IMG/VR virus record: IMGVR_UViG_3300031730_000001
Location: 25,874 to 89,873 of that record
Source: a virus
DNA: 64,000 nt
Reading direction: 5' to 3' (one strand)
Part shown: positions 56,648 through 64,000 of the stretch, in pieces
Layout of the letters: every line of letters begins with the position of its first letter
Numbering within the stretch: the first letter of the stretch is position 1
Position numbers and translations under genes: made by a program
Notes under the pieces: generated by a model
What the model saw: the letters and a program-made list of their open reading frames with translations, nothing else
The model's database searches: none
What the model was told of the DNA's origin: nothing

Positions 56648-57172
56648 ATGCGTCTCGTCGAGTACCGCCTCCCGCGCCGCTACCGCCCGGTCCTGGACCG
56701 TGTCGACCTGGTGATGGACGAGGCGGCCCGCATGATCGGCCGGCGCGAGCGGGGCGGTCTCGGCGCCGTGGAGGTGGCCGTCACGGTCACCGACGGCATC
56801 CCGGATCTGATCTGCGCCGCCCACCGGCAGCTGTTCGGGCGTAGCGACTGGGATGCGTGGGCCGGCCCGGGACGTCACGGCGCGGCCACCCTCAATCGGG
56901 CCGGAACGCTGGTCGTGATCAACGCCCAGTCGCTGCTGGGCAGGCAGGCGGAGATCGACAAGACGGTGCTGCATGAGCTGAAGCATGCCGCCCAGTTCAA
57001 CCGGCCCGGCGCCTGGGCGTCCGCGCGTAAGGGCATCGCCTTCGACTTCTACGACATCGGCTGGATGACCGACAGCGAGCTGCGGTCGTTCGACCGCCGC
57101 ATCCAGCGCGACGAGCGGGAGGCCGAGGGCGTCGAACGACTCCACCGGCAGCTCGCCCAAGCCGTCGCCTGA
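56648..57172 (+). CDS. HELKH metallopeptidase-like protein
   Basis: 174 residues. LHELKHAAQF holds the HExxH-like zinc motif (His-Glu-Leu-Lys-His) and a third ligand may be Asp/Glu downstream. The N-terminal half is alpha-beta. Resembles small SprT/ImmA-type or antirestriction-associated metallopeptidases of mobile elements; target unknown. GAAAGGAG before the ATG. Confidence 0.65.
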   Translation: MRLVEYRLPRRYRPVLDRVDLVMDEAARMIGRRERGGLGAVEVAVTVTDGIPDLICAAHRQLFGRSDWDAWAGPGRHGAATLNRAGTLVVINAQSLLGRQAEIDKTVLHELKHAAQFNRPGAWASARKGIAFDFYDIGWMTDSELRSFDRRIQRDEREAEGVERLHRQLAQAVA

Positions 57173-57204
57173 CCACCCCAAACCAACCGAAAGGAATGAT
57201 CCAC

Positions 57205-57396
57205 ATGAGCAACGAAAACCGGACGGATCCGCGCGAGCTGATCGCCCGACGCCTCCAGCAGGCAGGCCGGACTGTGGCCGGCGAGCGCGGATCGCGGGCG
57301 GCGAACGCCGTATCCAGCGCGATCGGCTGTGGGCGCATCGAGATCTGCGACGACCCGAACTGCCTCAACTGTGCGCCCGTCCGCGAGGAGAACTGA
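57205..57396 (+). CDS. Small Cys-containing protein
   Basis: 63 residues: RELIARRLQQAGRTVAGERG and an end with CGRIEICDDPNCLNC. GAAAGGA precedes ATG 57,205; ATG 57,196 is closer than usual. Unknown. Confidence 0.55.
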   Translation: MSNENRTDPRELIARRLQQAGRTVAGERGSRAANAVSSAIGCGRIEICDDPNCLNCAPVREEN

Positions 57397-57401
57397 CCGT
57401 C

Positions 57402-57605
57402 ATGCCGATCACGTTCCGCAAGAGCTTCCAGATCCTGCCCGGCCTCCGGGTCAACATCAACCGGCGCAGCGTGTCGTGGACGCTCGGCTCCGGCAACGGG
57501 CCCCGGTATACGCGCAGTTCGACCGGCCGGCGCACCACCTCGATGAATCTTCCCGGCGGCTTCGGCTGGAGGAAGACCACCACCCGACGTAACCGAGAGG
57601 ACTAG
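57402..57605 (+). CDS. DUF4236-like protein
   Basis: 67 residues. ITFRKSFQILPGLRVNINRR and VSWTLGSGNGPRYTRSSTGR are the DUF4236 pattern (Phe-Arg-Lys-Ser...), a small beta-rich, glycine-turn domain found in phage and mobile-element proteins. Unknown. Confidence 0.75.
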   Translation: MPITFRKSFQILPGLRVNINRRSVSWTLGSGNGPRYTRSSTGRRTTSMNLPGGFGWRKTTTRRNRED

Positions 57606-57608
57606 CTC

Positions 57609-57743
57609 ATGCCCACCGACGGCAAGCCCAACTGCTGGATCTGCGGCGAGCCGGGAGCCGTACCGGAACGGACGCTCCTCGGCTTCAAGAAGCCCATCTG
57701 CCCGCCGGGCGCGGGCTGCTCCCGCAGCAAGACCACGAAGTAG
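57609..57743 (+). CDS. 44-residue zinc-ribbon-like protein
   Basis: MPTDGKPNCWICGEPGAVPE and CPPGAGCSRSKTTK hold two Cys pairs. Tight spacing within the operon. Unknown. Confidence 0.48.
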   Translation: MPTDGKPNCWICGEPGAVPERTLLGFKKPICPPGAGCSRSKTTK

Positions 57744-57777
57744 TCACCCGCCGAACCTCGAAAGGAAACCGATCACC

Positions 57778-58866
57778 GTGAGCAGCTGGTCCGAGGAGCG
57801 TCGCGCCGACAAGGCCGCCGACGCCGCCGAGCGCCGCCGCACCGACGAGCACCGGGCCCAGCTGCGTCGCGACGAGCGGCGCAAAGACCGCGACGAGGCC
57901 CGCGAGGTCAAGGCACAGGAGCGCCGCGACAAGACCGCCCGCCGGCAAGCCCGCGCAGCCCGACGGGAGAAGACCCTGACTGCGGCCAACGTGTACCGCA
58001 AGGGCACCCTCGCCTTGGTCGCAGCGTCCGCGCTCGCATCTCTGCCCGCGCAGGTCATGCACTTCGTGTCGATCAGCCTGATCCTGCTGCCGCTGCCGTT
58101 CGCGCTGGAGGGCGCGGCCTGGGTGATGGCTGCCGGCGTCGCCTACGCCGATGAGCGGAAGCTGCCCGCGTGGGTGCGCTGGCTGCTGCGGGCCCTGTCG
58201 ATGGGCGCGGCCGGCTATGCCGCCCACATCAACTACGAGTACGGCTCGCAGACCAACGCCTCGGTGGCGTGGGGTCTGGCCGGTGTCACGGTCATGGGCC
58301 CGGCGGTGTTCGAGATCCGGCAGTGGGTGCACACCCTGTCCGCTGCTGCGGTGGACCCGAAGAAGCGGGCCGAGGAGAAGGCCCGTGCCGCCCATGCCAG
58401 GAAGCGCAGCCGCCACCACGGCGACGTGGTGAAGCTGGCACGGAAGTTGGTCTCTGCCGCCCCCTTCGGTGTGCTGGCTTTCGAGGAGGCGTTCGTGTCT
58501 GCCTGGGAGATTCTGTACGGCACGCGCACCCCGGGCATGACCCCCTCCTTGCACGCTCAGGCGCACGCCTCGCGTAAGGCGCTGGCGGCTGCGTTCGACA
58601 CCGCCAACGGCTCGCCGGTGAGTAATCGCGCGCGCCTCCTGGAGCTGCTGCACCCGGCTCCGGTGAAGGTACTCGGAGTGCCCAAGAAGTCGCAGGTGGT
58701 TACCGATCTCCCCCCCTCCCCGGTGAAGCCCGGCAAGGCGGCCCGCAGGAAGCCCCCCGAGCACCGCCGCACCCCCGGCGACAGCGTGCCCTTCCACCCC
58801 CTCGCGAAGGTCGCCGCCGCAGACACCGCACACAAGCACATGGCCGTCAACGGCCACCACAACTGA
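57778..58866 (+). CDS. DUF2637/Spd-like membrane protein
   Basis: 362 residues. A highly charged coiled-coil N-terminus (about 1-60) precedes four to five hydrophobic helices (about 68-185), then a basic C-terminal region. This is the DUF2637 architecture of Streptomyces spread (Spd) proteins, which help plasmid DNA cross septa after conjugal transfer. GAAAGGA precedes the GTG. Upstream of the translocase gene, as in AICEs. Confidence 0.82.
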   Translation: MSSWSEERRADKAADAAERRRTDEHRAQLRRDERRKDRDEAREVKAQERRDKTARRQARAARREKTLTAANVYRKGTLALVAASALASLPAQVMHFVSISLILLPLPFALEGAAWVMAAGVAYADERKLPAWVRWLLRALSMGAAGYAAHINYEYGSQTNASVAWGLAGVTVMGPAVFEIRQWVHTLSAAAVDPKKRAEEKARAAHARKRSRHHGDVVKLARKLVSAAPFGVLAFEEAFVSAWEILYGTRTPGMTPSLHAQAHASRKALAAAFDTANGSPVSNRARLLELLHPAPVKVLGVPKKSQVVTDLPPSPVKPGKAARRKPPEHRRTPGDSVPFHPLAKVAAADTAHKHMAVNGHHN

Positions 58867-58908
58867 CCCCGCCCGAACGACAACCAGCCCACTCAGGAGA
58901 GAGAAGCC

Positions 58909-59487
58909 ATGAACCCCACCATCCGCCAGTTCGCCGTCTCGGGCAGTGCGGCCGTAGCCCTCCTCGGAGGCGCCGCAGCCATCACTACCGTGGCCGCGCC
59001 GTCCGCGTCCGCCGCCGAGCAGGCCACCGTCACTCGCGCCGCCACCGCACCCGTGCAGATGCCCGACGGCCGTACCGTCCGGATCACCGGCATGGGCGGC
59101 TACGGCCACCAGGCCACCGGCGCGCACATCGCCACCGTCGCCGCGTTCGAGACCGACACCAGCCCCGGTGTCGGCTCAGGCCTCACCCCCGACGGCGGCG
59201 CAGGCGCAGCCATCGGCAACCCGGTCACCGGCACCCAGACCGGCTACAACCAGCAGGTCACCACCCAGGCCACCGGTGCCGGCGTCGCGACCGGTGTCGT
59301 CGCGATCCTCGTCCTCGGCATCATCGTCTTCTTCAAGGTCAAGCACGGCCACGTCAAGGCCATGGACGCCGTCGTCGTCGCCCTGTTCGGGATCGCCATC
59401 TCCGGCACGGTCATCGGCGGCATGGGCGGCTCGCTCACCAACTCCCTCGTCGGCTCGATGGGCTCCATGCTCAGCGGCCTCGGCTAG
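58909..59487 (+). CDS. Exported membrane protein of tra module
   Basis: 192 residues. A signal peptide (AVSGSAAVALLGGAAAITTV, cleavage near ASA-AEQ), a Gly/Thr-rich extracellular stretch, and two C-terminal hydrophobic helices (about 126-145 and 152-180). This is a VirB2/SpdB-like plan typical of AICE transfer regions. AGGAGAG before the ATG. Confidence 0.65.
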   Translation: MNPTIRQFAVSGSAAVALLGGAAAITTVAAPSASAAEQATVTRAATAPVQMPDGRTVRITGMGGYGHQATGAHIATVAAFETDTSPGVGSGLTPDGGAGAAIGNPVTGTQTGYNQQVTTQATGAGVATGVVAILVLGIIVFFKVKHGHVKAMDAVVVALFGIAISGTVIGGMGGSLTNSLVGSMGSMLSGLG

Positions 59488-59548
59488 CCACATCTCACGG
59501 CGGCGCCCACCCGGGGCGCCGCCCCCGACCCCAGGAAGGAACCCGGCC

Positions 59549-61729
59549 GTGGCCACCGAAGCCCAGCCCGACATGGAGAAGCAGCCGACCGAGGCGGCCA
59601 CCGAGCCCACTCGCGGCGACCGCATCAAGGCCGCGTTCGCCGTGCAGCGTGGCCACGTCAGCGCCCGCACCAAGGACTGGCTCGCCACCGGCGACCTCGA
59701 CGAACTCGACATCCTGCAGCTCGCCGCCGAACGCAAGCAACGCAAGCACAACGAGAAGATCGTCCACCAGAACCGGATCGTCGCCGAAGCGCACGGAAAC
59801 CTCTACAACGCCAAGCTGCAGGCCGAGAACGGCGACGGCGGCAACGGTGCCGTGTCGCGTCTGGGAGGTCGCGTGGCTGCGGAAGAGGCCAAGCTCGCCG
59901 CACTCCAGAACACAATCGTGATGCCTCCGACCGACCGTGAGATCAACATGGTCCGCCACACCAAGAAGGCGACCCGGGGCGCCATCCTCGCTGGCGGCGG
60001 CCTCGCATCGCTGCCCATGCTGGGCACTGCGATCGAGATGACCGCCAACGGTCAGCCGCTCATCCTCGCCGCCCTCGGCACGGCCGCCGGCTACGGCTGG
60101 TACCTGGTCTCGCGCCCTTTCGTCGACGGCCAGCCTGCACCTGCCCCGAGCATGGAGACGCAGCTGGCCGCCCCGGTCGACATGGTGAAGACCGAGCAGC
60201 CGGGGATGCGGGAGTTCAACGCCCCGCCGCCGCCCGCGTGCACCGTGCCGCAGCTTGAGGAAGCCCTCCGCAAGATCGGCATGGTGAAAGGTGACGAGCA
60301 GCTCGCGATTCTCGCCGTGCCGCAGCGGGAGAAGGACGGCAACACCACCGTCGTCTTCGACCTGCCCGCAGGCCAGACTGTCGCCAAACTCCAAGACAAG
60401 ATCGAGGTGTTCGCCGGCGCGATCGGCCGCGACTCCGCCATGGTCGACATCGAGAAGAAGGGCAGCGCAGTCCGCACCAGCCTGTGGATCGCCGACCAGG
60501 ACCCGTTCGAAGATGTCCGGCCTTCACCGCTCCTGAAGAAGCCCACCCAGTTGGACGCCTTCAAGGACGGCGTGCCGGTCGGCTGGGGCAAGCGGGGCAA
60601 CACCATCCTGCTGCCCATCAGCACCTCCAACACGGTGATCGGCGGCACGACCCGCTCCGGCAAGGGCGTCGGCGCATCCAACCTGGTCGTCGGCGCCGCC
60701 TTCGACCCGCGCATCAACCTGCGGATCATCGCAGGTAAGCAGAACGGTGAATGGGACGCCTACGCCAAGGCCGGAGTCGCATCCACCTACTTCAAGCCCG
60801 ACCCGGACAGGCTCGTCGCCCTCCTGGAAGCCGAGATCGCCGACAAGAACAGGCGCGAAGTCGAACTCGGTCGCCTCGGCAAGAGCAAGCTCGTTGCGCC
60901 CGCCATTGAGCAGATCGGCGGCATTGAGCTGATCGTGATCGACGAAGGGGCGACATACACCAGGTCGAAGAAGCATCGCCGTGACGAGATCATGGAGAGG
61001 CTGGTCCTGCTCGCGTCGGTTGCCGCTGGTGCAGGCATCCTCATCGTCTTCATCACGCAGTACCCGAACGCCGACGTCTTCCCGAGCGAACTCGCCGTCA
61101 ACTTCACGACCAGCTGGGCGATGCGCGTCGACAATGCGGAGCAGTCGAACGCCATCCTCGGCAAGGGCCAGTCGGGCATGGGGCGTGACGCCTCCAAGTT
61201 CGATCCGCCGCGGCCCGGCCTCGGCTGGCTGGTCAATCCGTTCGCGGGGATCACCGACAAGGCCCGCAGCTTTGACATCGACGAGGACGACCGCAGCGAG
61301 ATCACGATGCTGCTAGAGAAGGCGGCGAAGATCCGCGAGAAGGCGGGCCGGCTGGCCGGGCAGTGGGACGACCCGATCGAGCAGCACCTCCTCAACGCCA
61401 CCGGCCTGTCGTCGGCAGCCGGCGGCCCGAAGCGGGACGGCATCCCGGGCCGGAACGTCCTCAACCACACGCCGGAGCAGCGCATGCAGATGGACGCGCT
61501 GCGCGGCTGCCTCGTCGCGATGAACGACCTCGGCCGGGATGTGGCGCAGCTCGACGAGATGGCCCAGGTCATCGGCGGCGGCATGGCGGAGGAGCGTCTC
61601 GGCGAGTTGCTTCGAGCGGCCGGGGCCGGCGGAACGGTCAAGGTCACGATTCCGGGGTTGCGGAACCGCGTGAACGGCTACAAGCGGGCGGACATCGCCG
61701 ACGCGCTCGAACTCCTCGAAGGCAACTAG
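59549..61729 (+). CDS. FtsK/SpoIIIE-family conjugative translocase (TraB-type)
   Basis: 726 residues. N-terminal cytoplasmic coil, two membrane helices (about 145-185), then the motor: Walker A GGTTRSGKGV (about 365-374), Walker B IELIVIDEGA (about 459-468), arginine-rich segment and a C-terminal winged helix (AGGTVKVTIPGLRNRVNGYK). It pumps double-stranded DNA into the recipient, the hallmark of Streptomyces conjugation. AGGAAGGA precedes the GTG; the frame extends upstream but is a shadow of the previous gene. Candidate recognition repeats lie just downstream. Confidence 0.9.
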   Translation: MATEAQPDMEKQPTEAATEPTRGDRIKAAFAVQRGHVSARTKDWLATGDLDELDILQLAAERKQRKHNEKIVHQNRIVAEAHGNLYNAKLQAENGDGGNGAVSRLGGRVAAEEAKLAALQNTIVMPPTDREINMVRHTKKATRGAILAGGGLASLPMLGTAIEMTANGQPLILAALGTAAGYGWYLVSRPFVDGQPAPAPSMETQLAAPVDMVKTEQPGMREFNAPPPPACTVPQLEEALRKIGMVKGDEQLAILAVPQREKDGNTTVVFDLPAGQTVAKLQDKIEVFAGAIGRDSAMVDIEKKGSAVRTSLWIADQDPFEDVRPSPLLKKPTQLDAFKDGVPVGWGKRGNTILLPISTSNTVIGGTTRSGKGVGASNLVVGAAFDPRINLRIIAGKQNGEWDAYAKAGVASTYFKPDPDRLVALLEAEIADKNRREVELGRLGKSKLVAPAIEQIGGIELIVIDEGATYTRSKKHRRDEIMERLVLLASVAAGAGILIVFITQYPNADVFPSELAVNFTTSWAMRVDNAEQSNAILGKGQSGMGRDASKFDPPRPGLGWLVNPFAGITDKARSFDIDEDDRSEITMLLEKAAKIREKAGRLAGQWDDPIEQHLLNATGLSSAAGGPKRDGIPGRNVLNHTPEQRMQMDALRGCLVAMNDLGRDVAQLDEMAQVIGGGMAEERLGELLRAAGAGGTVKVTIPGLRNRVNGYKRADIADALELLEGN

Positions 61730-61753
61730 GCGAAGCGGTATGCACCGCTTTGC

Positions 61754-61868
61754 CCCGGACAGTCCAGGGTGAAATGTGACATTCACCCGGACTGTACCCC
61801 GGACGCTCGCCCCGTCGCCCCGGACAGCACCCGGACGCGACCCGGGTCACGACCACCCGCCGTCCGGG
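61754..61868. repeat. CCCGGAC repeats, putative clt/TRS
   Basis: CCCGGAC occurs at 61,754, 61,786, 61,798, 61,819 and 61,830, and inverted at 61,862. Start spacings are 32, 12, 21 and 11, near whole helical turns. ACAGTCCAGGGTGAA and TTCACCCGGACTGT (61,759-61,796) form a large imperfect hairpin around ATGTGACA. As recalled, pSVH1 TraB binds GACCCGGA repeats; ACCCGGA occurs twice here and GACCCGG once (61,839). Confidence 0.65.
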
Positions 61869-61938
61869 GGTGCGACTGGGTGCAAATTATCGCAAGTCCA
61901 CCCGACAAAGCTACGTAAAAACGACAGGAGATCCACTC

Positions 61939-62364
61939 ATGCCCAAGACCTGGCAGCCCGGACGCAGGGGCGTCCGTGAGCTCACCCGCTTCATCTCGGA
62001 GAACGGCAAGGGCGTCACCGTCTACACCGTCTCCCAGCAGGCCCTCAACGCGGCGCCGTGGGAGGACGCCAAAATGTGGGTCGCCCGCACCTTCGACTGG
62101 CGCTCCCCGATCACCGGCCACTGGATGACCGGGCACCTCTCCGTCGAAGGACTCTTTGCGCAAGAGGGCACCGTCTACGAGCAGCCGCCCCGCGGCATGC
62201 GCGAACTCGGCAGCCCCGGACGTCAGGTCGCCGGCCCCGTCGGCCACGGCGACTACAGCGCCTATCTCGACGACTCGGAGATCCGCGGACTGCAGAAGCG
62301 GGTCCAGAACGGAAGCGACCCCGCGACCCGCCCCAGCCGCGGCGAACGCGGACGGCGTCGCTGA
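61939..62364 (+). CDS. Small protein of tra module
   Basis: 141 residues. KTWQPGRRGVRELTRFISEN, WVARTFDWRSPITGHWMTG and a basic end. ACAGGAG before the ATG. No family recognised; follows the translocase and the repeats. Confidence 0.58.
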   Translation: MPKTWQPGRRGVRELTRFISENGKGVTVYTVSQQALNAAPWEDAKMWVARTFDWRSPITGHWMTGHLSVEGLFAQEGTVYEQPPRGMRELGSPGRQVAGPVGHGDYSAYLDDSEIRGLQKRVQNGSDPATRPSRGERGRRR

Positions 62365-62402
62365 CGAAGCCCACCCATCCTCAACCGATCAAGGAGAAGT
62401 CC

Positions 62403-62585
62403 ATGCAGTACACCCACCGCTCCGTCCAGGACTACGTCGCCGCGCTTCTTCGCGGCGACCGCGCCACCACCGACCGCATCGTCCGCGAAGTGACCGCCCG
62501 CTTCGACACCCGGAAGACCGACGGCAGCGAAGCCGCCGAACTCCTCGACGCCACCATGCCCGTCCGCTTCGCCGAAGGCGGCTGA
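62403..62585 (+). CDS. Small protein of unknown function
   Basis: 60 residues. YTHRSVQDYVAALLRGDRAT and a helical end. AAGGAG before the ATG. Unknown. Confidence 0.5.
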   Translation: MQYTHRSVQDYVAALLRGDRATTDRIVREVTARFDTRKTDGSEAAELLDATMPVRFAEGG

Positions 62586-62587
62586 CC

Positions 62588-62827
62588 GTGGCGAAGACGA
62601 CCGCCCGCTACGCCACCCCTGGAGGCGGCACCGTCACCCTGCACCAGGGCGGCATGCTCGCCGCACTTGCAGGCAGCGGCGCCTGGTACGAGTGCACCGG
62701 CTGTGGACCCGGACGCTTCAAAGTCACCAACTGGTCGAACGAAACGCAGTCCGACCTCGTCGACTACGACGGCACCGAGCAAGCAGCCGAACAGCACGGC
62801 ACCACCTGCCGCCGCATCCCCCAGTAG
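62588..62827 (+). CDS. Small protein with Cys pair
   Basis: 79 residues, GTG start 2 bases after the previous stop. A beta-rich start, then WYECTGCGPG and a C-terminal Cys (TTCRRIPQ). Unknown. Confidence 0.5.
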   Translation: MAKTTARYATPGGGTVTLHQGGMLAALAGSGAWYECTGCGPGRFKVTNWSNETQSDLVDYDGTEQAAEQHGTTCRRIPQ

Positions 62828-62850
62828 CCCAGCCAGCCAAGGAGACCCGA

Positions 62851-63042
62851 ATGACCGACAAGCAGCGCCTCTTCGAGACCGCCGTCCGCGACGCCGTCGT
62901 CGTGCTCACGATCATGCAGCAGAAGACCTTCGAGATCGGACCCGCGTTCGCCACAGCCGACGCCAGCACCGACAAGGCGAAGGCCGTCGGCTGGACCCTC
63001 GAACAAATCGAGGCCGAAGCCAAACGACGCGTCGGCGCCTGA
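62851..63042 (+). CDS. Small helical protein
   Basis: 63 residues. RLFETAVRDAVVVLTIMQQK and TLEQIEAEAKRRVGA. AAGGAG before the ATG. Unknown. Confidence 0.5.
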   Translation: MTDKQRLFETAVRDAVVVLTIMQQKTFEIGPAFATADASTDKAKAVGWTLEQIEAEAKRRVGA

Positions 63043-63132
63043 CTCAGCCGGGGCGCCCCTTCCCGCCTGGCAGCAAAGCAGGGGCGCCCCATCCACCCAC
63101 CACGCGCGAACGCGCAGACAGGCAACGCCCAC

Positions 63133-63645
63133 ATGACCACGACCATCCTTGCCCCGGCAAGCCCGCCCCCCGCCCTCGACCTCGACGCACGAATAGCGCT
63201 CCGCCTCGCCCTCATGAACGAACGCCTCAACGAAGCCGCCGTCGCCTTCGAGGTCAACACGGCCCACATCGAATCCGCCGAGCCCGTACCGGCGATCAGT
63301 TCCGTCGTACCGCTCACCCCCACCCTGGCGCCCGCGCCCAGCCCCTACGAGACGCCTGTCGCCGCACTACTGCACCGGGCCCGCGTCCGCATCGAAACCT
63401 ACGGCTGGGCCCGCCAGCTCCGCGACGACCAAGCCATGGCCCGCTGCCCCGGCGGCGCCATCCAGATCGAAGCCTCCACCAGCAGCGACGACGCCAGCGC
63501 GCGGCGGCTCCTCTTCGAAGCCATCGAGCGCGACTTCCCGCAGGCGGAGTCGATCCCGTCCTGGAACGACGCACAGGCCGGGCCGCGACTTCCGCTGCTC
63601 TACCTCGAACGTGCCGCGCAACTCGCCGGCGCCCGCGGCCTCTAA
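63133..63645 (+). CDS. DUF6197-like protein
   Basis: 170 residues. IETYGWARQLRDDQAMARCP, LFEAIERDFPQAESIPSWND and a last helix match the DUF6197 pattern; the N-terminal third is a helical addition. Related to the 28,913 protein, linking the two halves of the window. Unknown. Confidence 0.6.
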   Translation: MTTTILAPASPPPALDLDARIALRLALMNERLNEAAVAFEVNTAHIESAEPVPAISSVVPLTPTLAPAPSPYETPVAALLHRARVRIETYGWARQLRDDQAMARCPGGAIQIEASTSSDDASARRLLFEAIERDFPQAESIPSWNDAQAGPRLPLLYLERAAQLAGARGL

Positions 63646-63667
63646 CCCAACCCGAAGGAGCACGCTC

Positions 63668-63739
63668 ATGGCACGGATCCTCACCAGCGAGCCCGACGGC
63701 GTCATCCGCATGGCCCCCGGCAATGCGATCGGGCAATGA
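63668..63739 (+). CDS. 23-residue putative peptide
   Basis: MARILTSEPDGVIRMAPGNA then IGQ. GAAGGAG precedes the ATG and the stop overlaps the next ATG. Too short to judge; translation-coupling leader is possible. Confidence 0.35.
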   Translation: MARILTSEPDGVIRMAPGNAIGQ

Positions 63740-63948
63740 CCATGGCCAGCCTCAGGGAAACCGCAGTCGCCCTCAACGTTGAGTACGAGATGAGGCGACG
63801 CGCCGGAGCGCCCACCGACGACTTCCTCACCAAAACGGTCGTCCCCGCCACCAAGCGGGCAGTCGCCGCCGGCGCCGACTTCGACACCATCCAGGCCGAC
63901 GCCGACCGCGAGTTCGGGCAGTGGCTCATCGACAACGCCGGAAGGTAG
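63736..63948 (+). CDS. Small helical protein
   Basis: 70 residues. ETAVALNVEYEMRRRAGAPT and a helical end (DADREFGQWLIDNAGR). ATGA overlap with the preceding frame. Unknown. Confidence 0.52.
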   Translation: MTMASLRETAVALNVEYEMRRRAGAPTDDFLTKTVVPATKRAVAAGADFDTIQADADREFGQWLIDNAGR

Positions 63949-63959
63949 GGAGATTCGTC

Positions 63960-64000
63960 ATGGGATTCCTGGAACGCCGCGCCACCCGGGCCTGGCATGA
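63960..64000 (+). CDS. Gene start cut by window end
   Basis: ATG after GGGAG, reading MGFLERRATRAWH to the edge. Incomplete. Confidence 0.45.
   Translation, partial: MGFLERRATRAWH

Overview
The window is very GC-rich DNA with Streptomyces-type coding: strong third-position GC bias, many GTG starts, ATGA/GTGA start-stop overlaps, WhiB-like proteins, and Streptomyces or actinophage families such as DUF6233, DUF6907, DUF6197 and DUF2637. It reads as a mobile, phage-derived region of a Streptomyces or close relative, either a prophage/phage-plasmid or adjoining integrated elements. I see no rRNA, tRNA or CRISPR array, and no terminase, portal or capsid gene.

Bases 1-14,000 are the late end of a siphophage: tail assembly chaperone, 1,763-residue tape measure, distal tail protein, baseplate and fibre-type proteins, papain-like protease, endolysin, a small exoribonuclease, two holin-type membrane proteins and a collagen-like membrane protein. 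A TnpB-only IS605-type element with a frameshifted tnpB sits at 14,060-15,358.

Bases 15,400-22,200 hold small, mostly singly transcribed genes: a tyrosine integrase whose start codon abuts a 32-bp palindrome, a ribbon-helix-helix regulator with two identical operators, a short GntR protein, an XRE regulator and unknowns. Many have a -10 hexamer 6-8 nt before the start codon, as leaderless genes do.

Bases 22,200-25,900 are a lysogeny switch: palindromes with a LexA-like box, repeats suggesting integrase arm sites, a second tyrosine integrase, a CI-type repressor, and a divergent early operon opening with an XRE protein and an excisionase-like protein. Bases 25,900-49,700 are a dense rightward early operon: antirepressor, RecT, DnaQ-type exonuclease, two WhiB-like proteins, a C5 methyltransferase, endonuclease VII, a replication-initiator-like protein with internal iteron-like repeats, a VUT/YhhQ transporter coupled to a DpdA-family transglycosylase (a candidate 7-deazaguanine DNA-modification pair), a SLOG protein and a Thg1-like nucleotidyltransferase, among many small zinc-binding and membrane proteins.

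Bases 50,500-52,700 are a second leftward regulatory block. From 52,732 a promoter with an operator-like palindrome between its -35 and -10 boxes drives a structured leader and small genes leading to a conjugation module of the actinomycete AICE/plasmid kind: ParB-like protein, HELKH protein, DUF2637/Spd-like protein, an exported or membrane protein and an FtsK/TraB-type translocase. Just after that gene lie helically phased CCCGGAC repeats that look like a TraB recognition (clt) locus. A phage early region and a conjugation module lie head to tail, and related HNH genes occur in both. Whether this is one chimeric element or two neighbours cannot be settled from the window.
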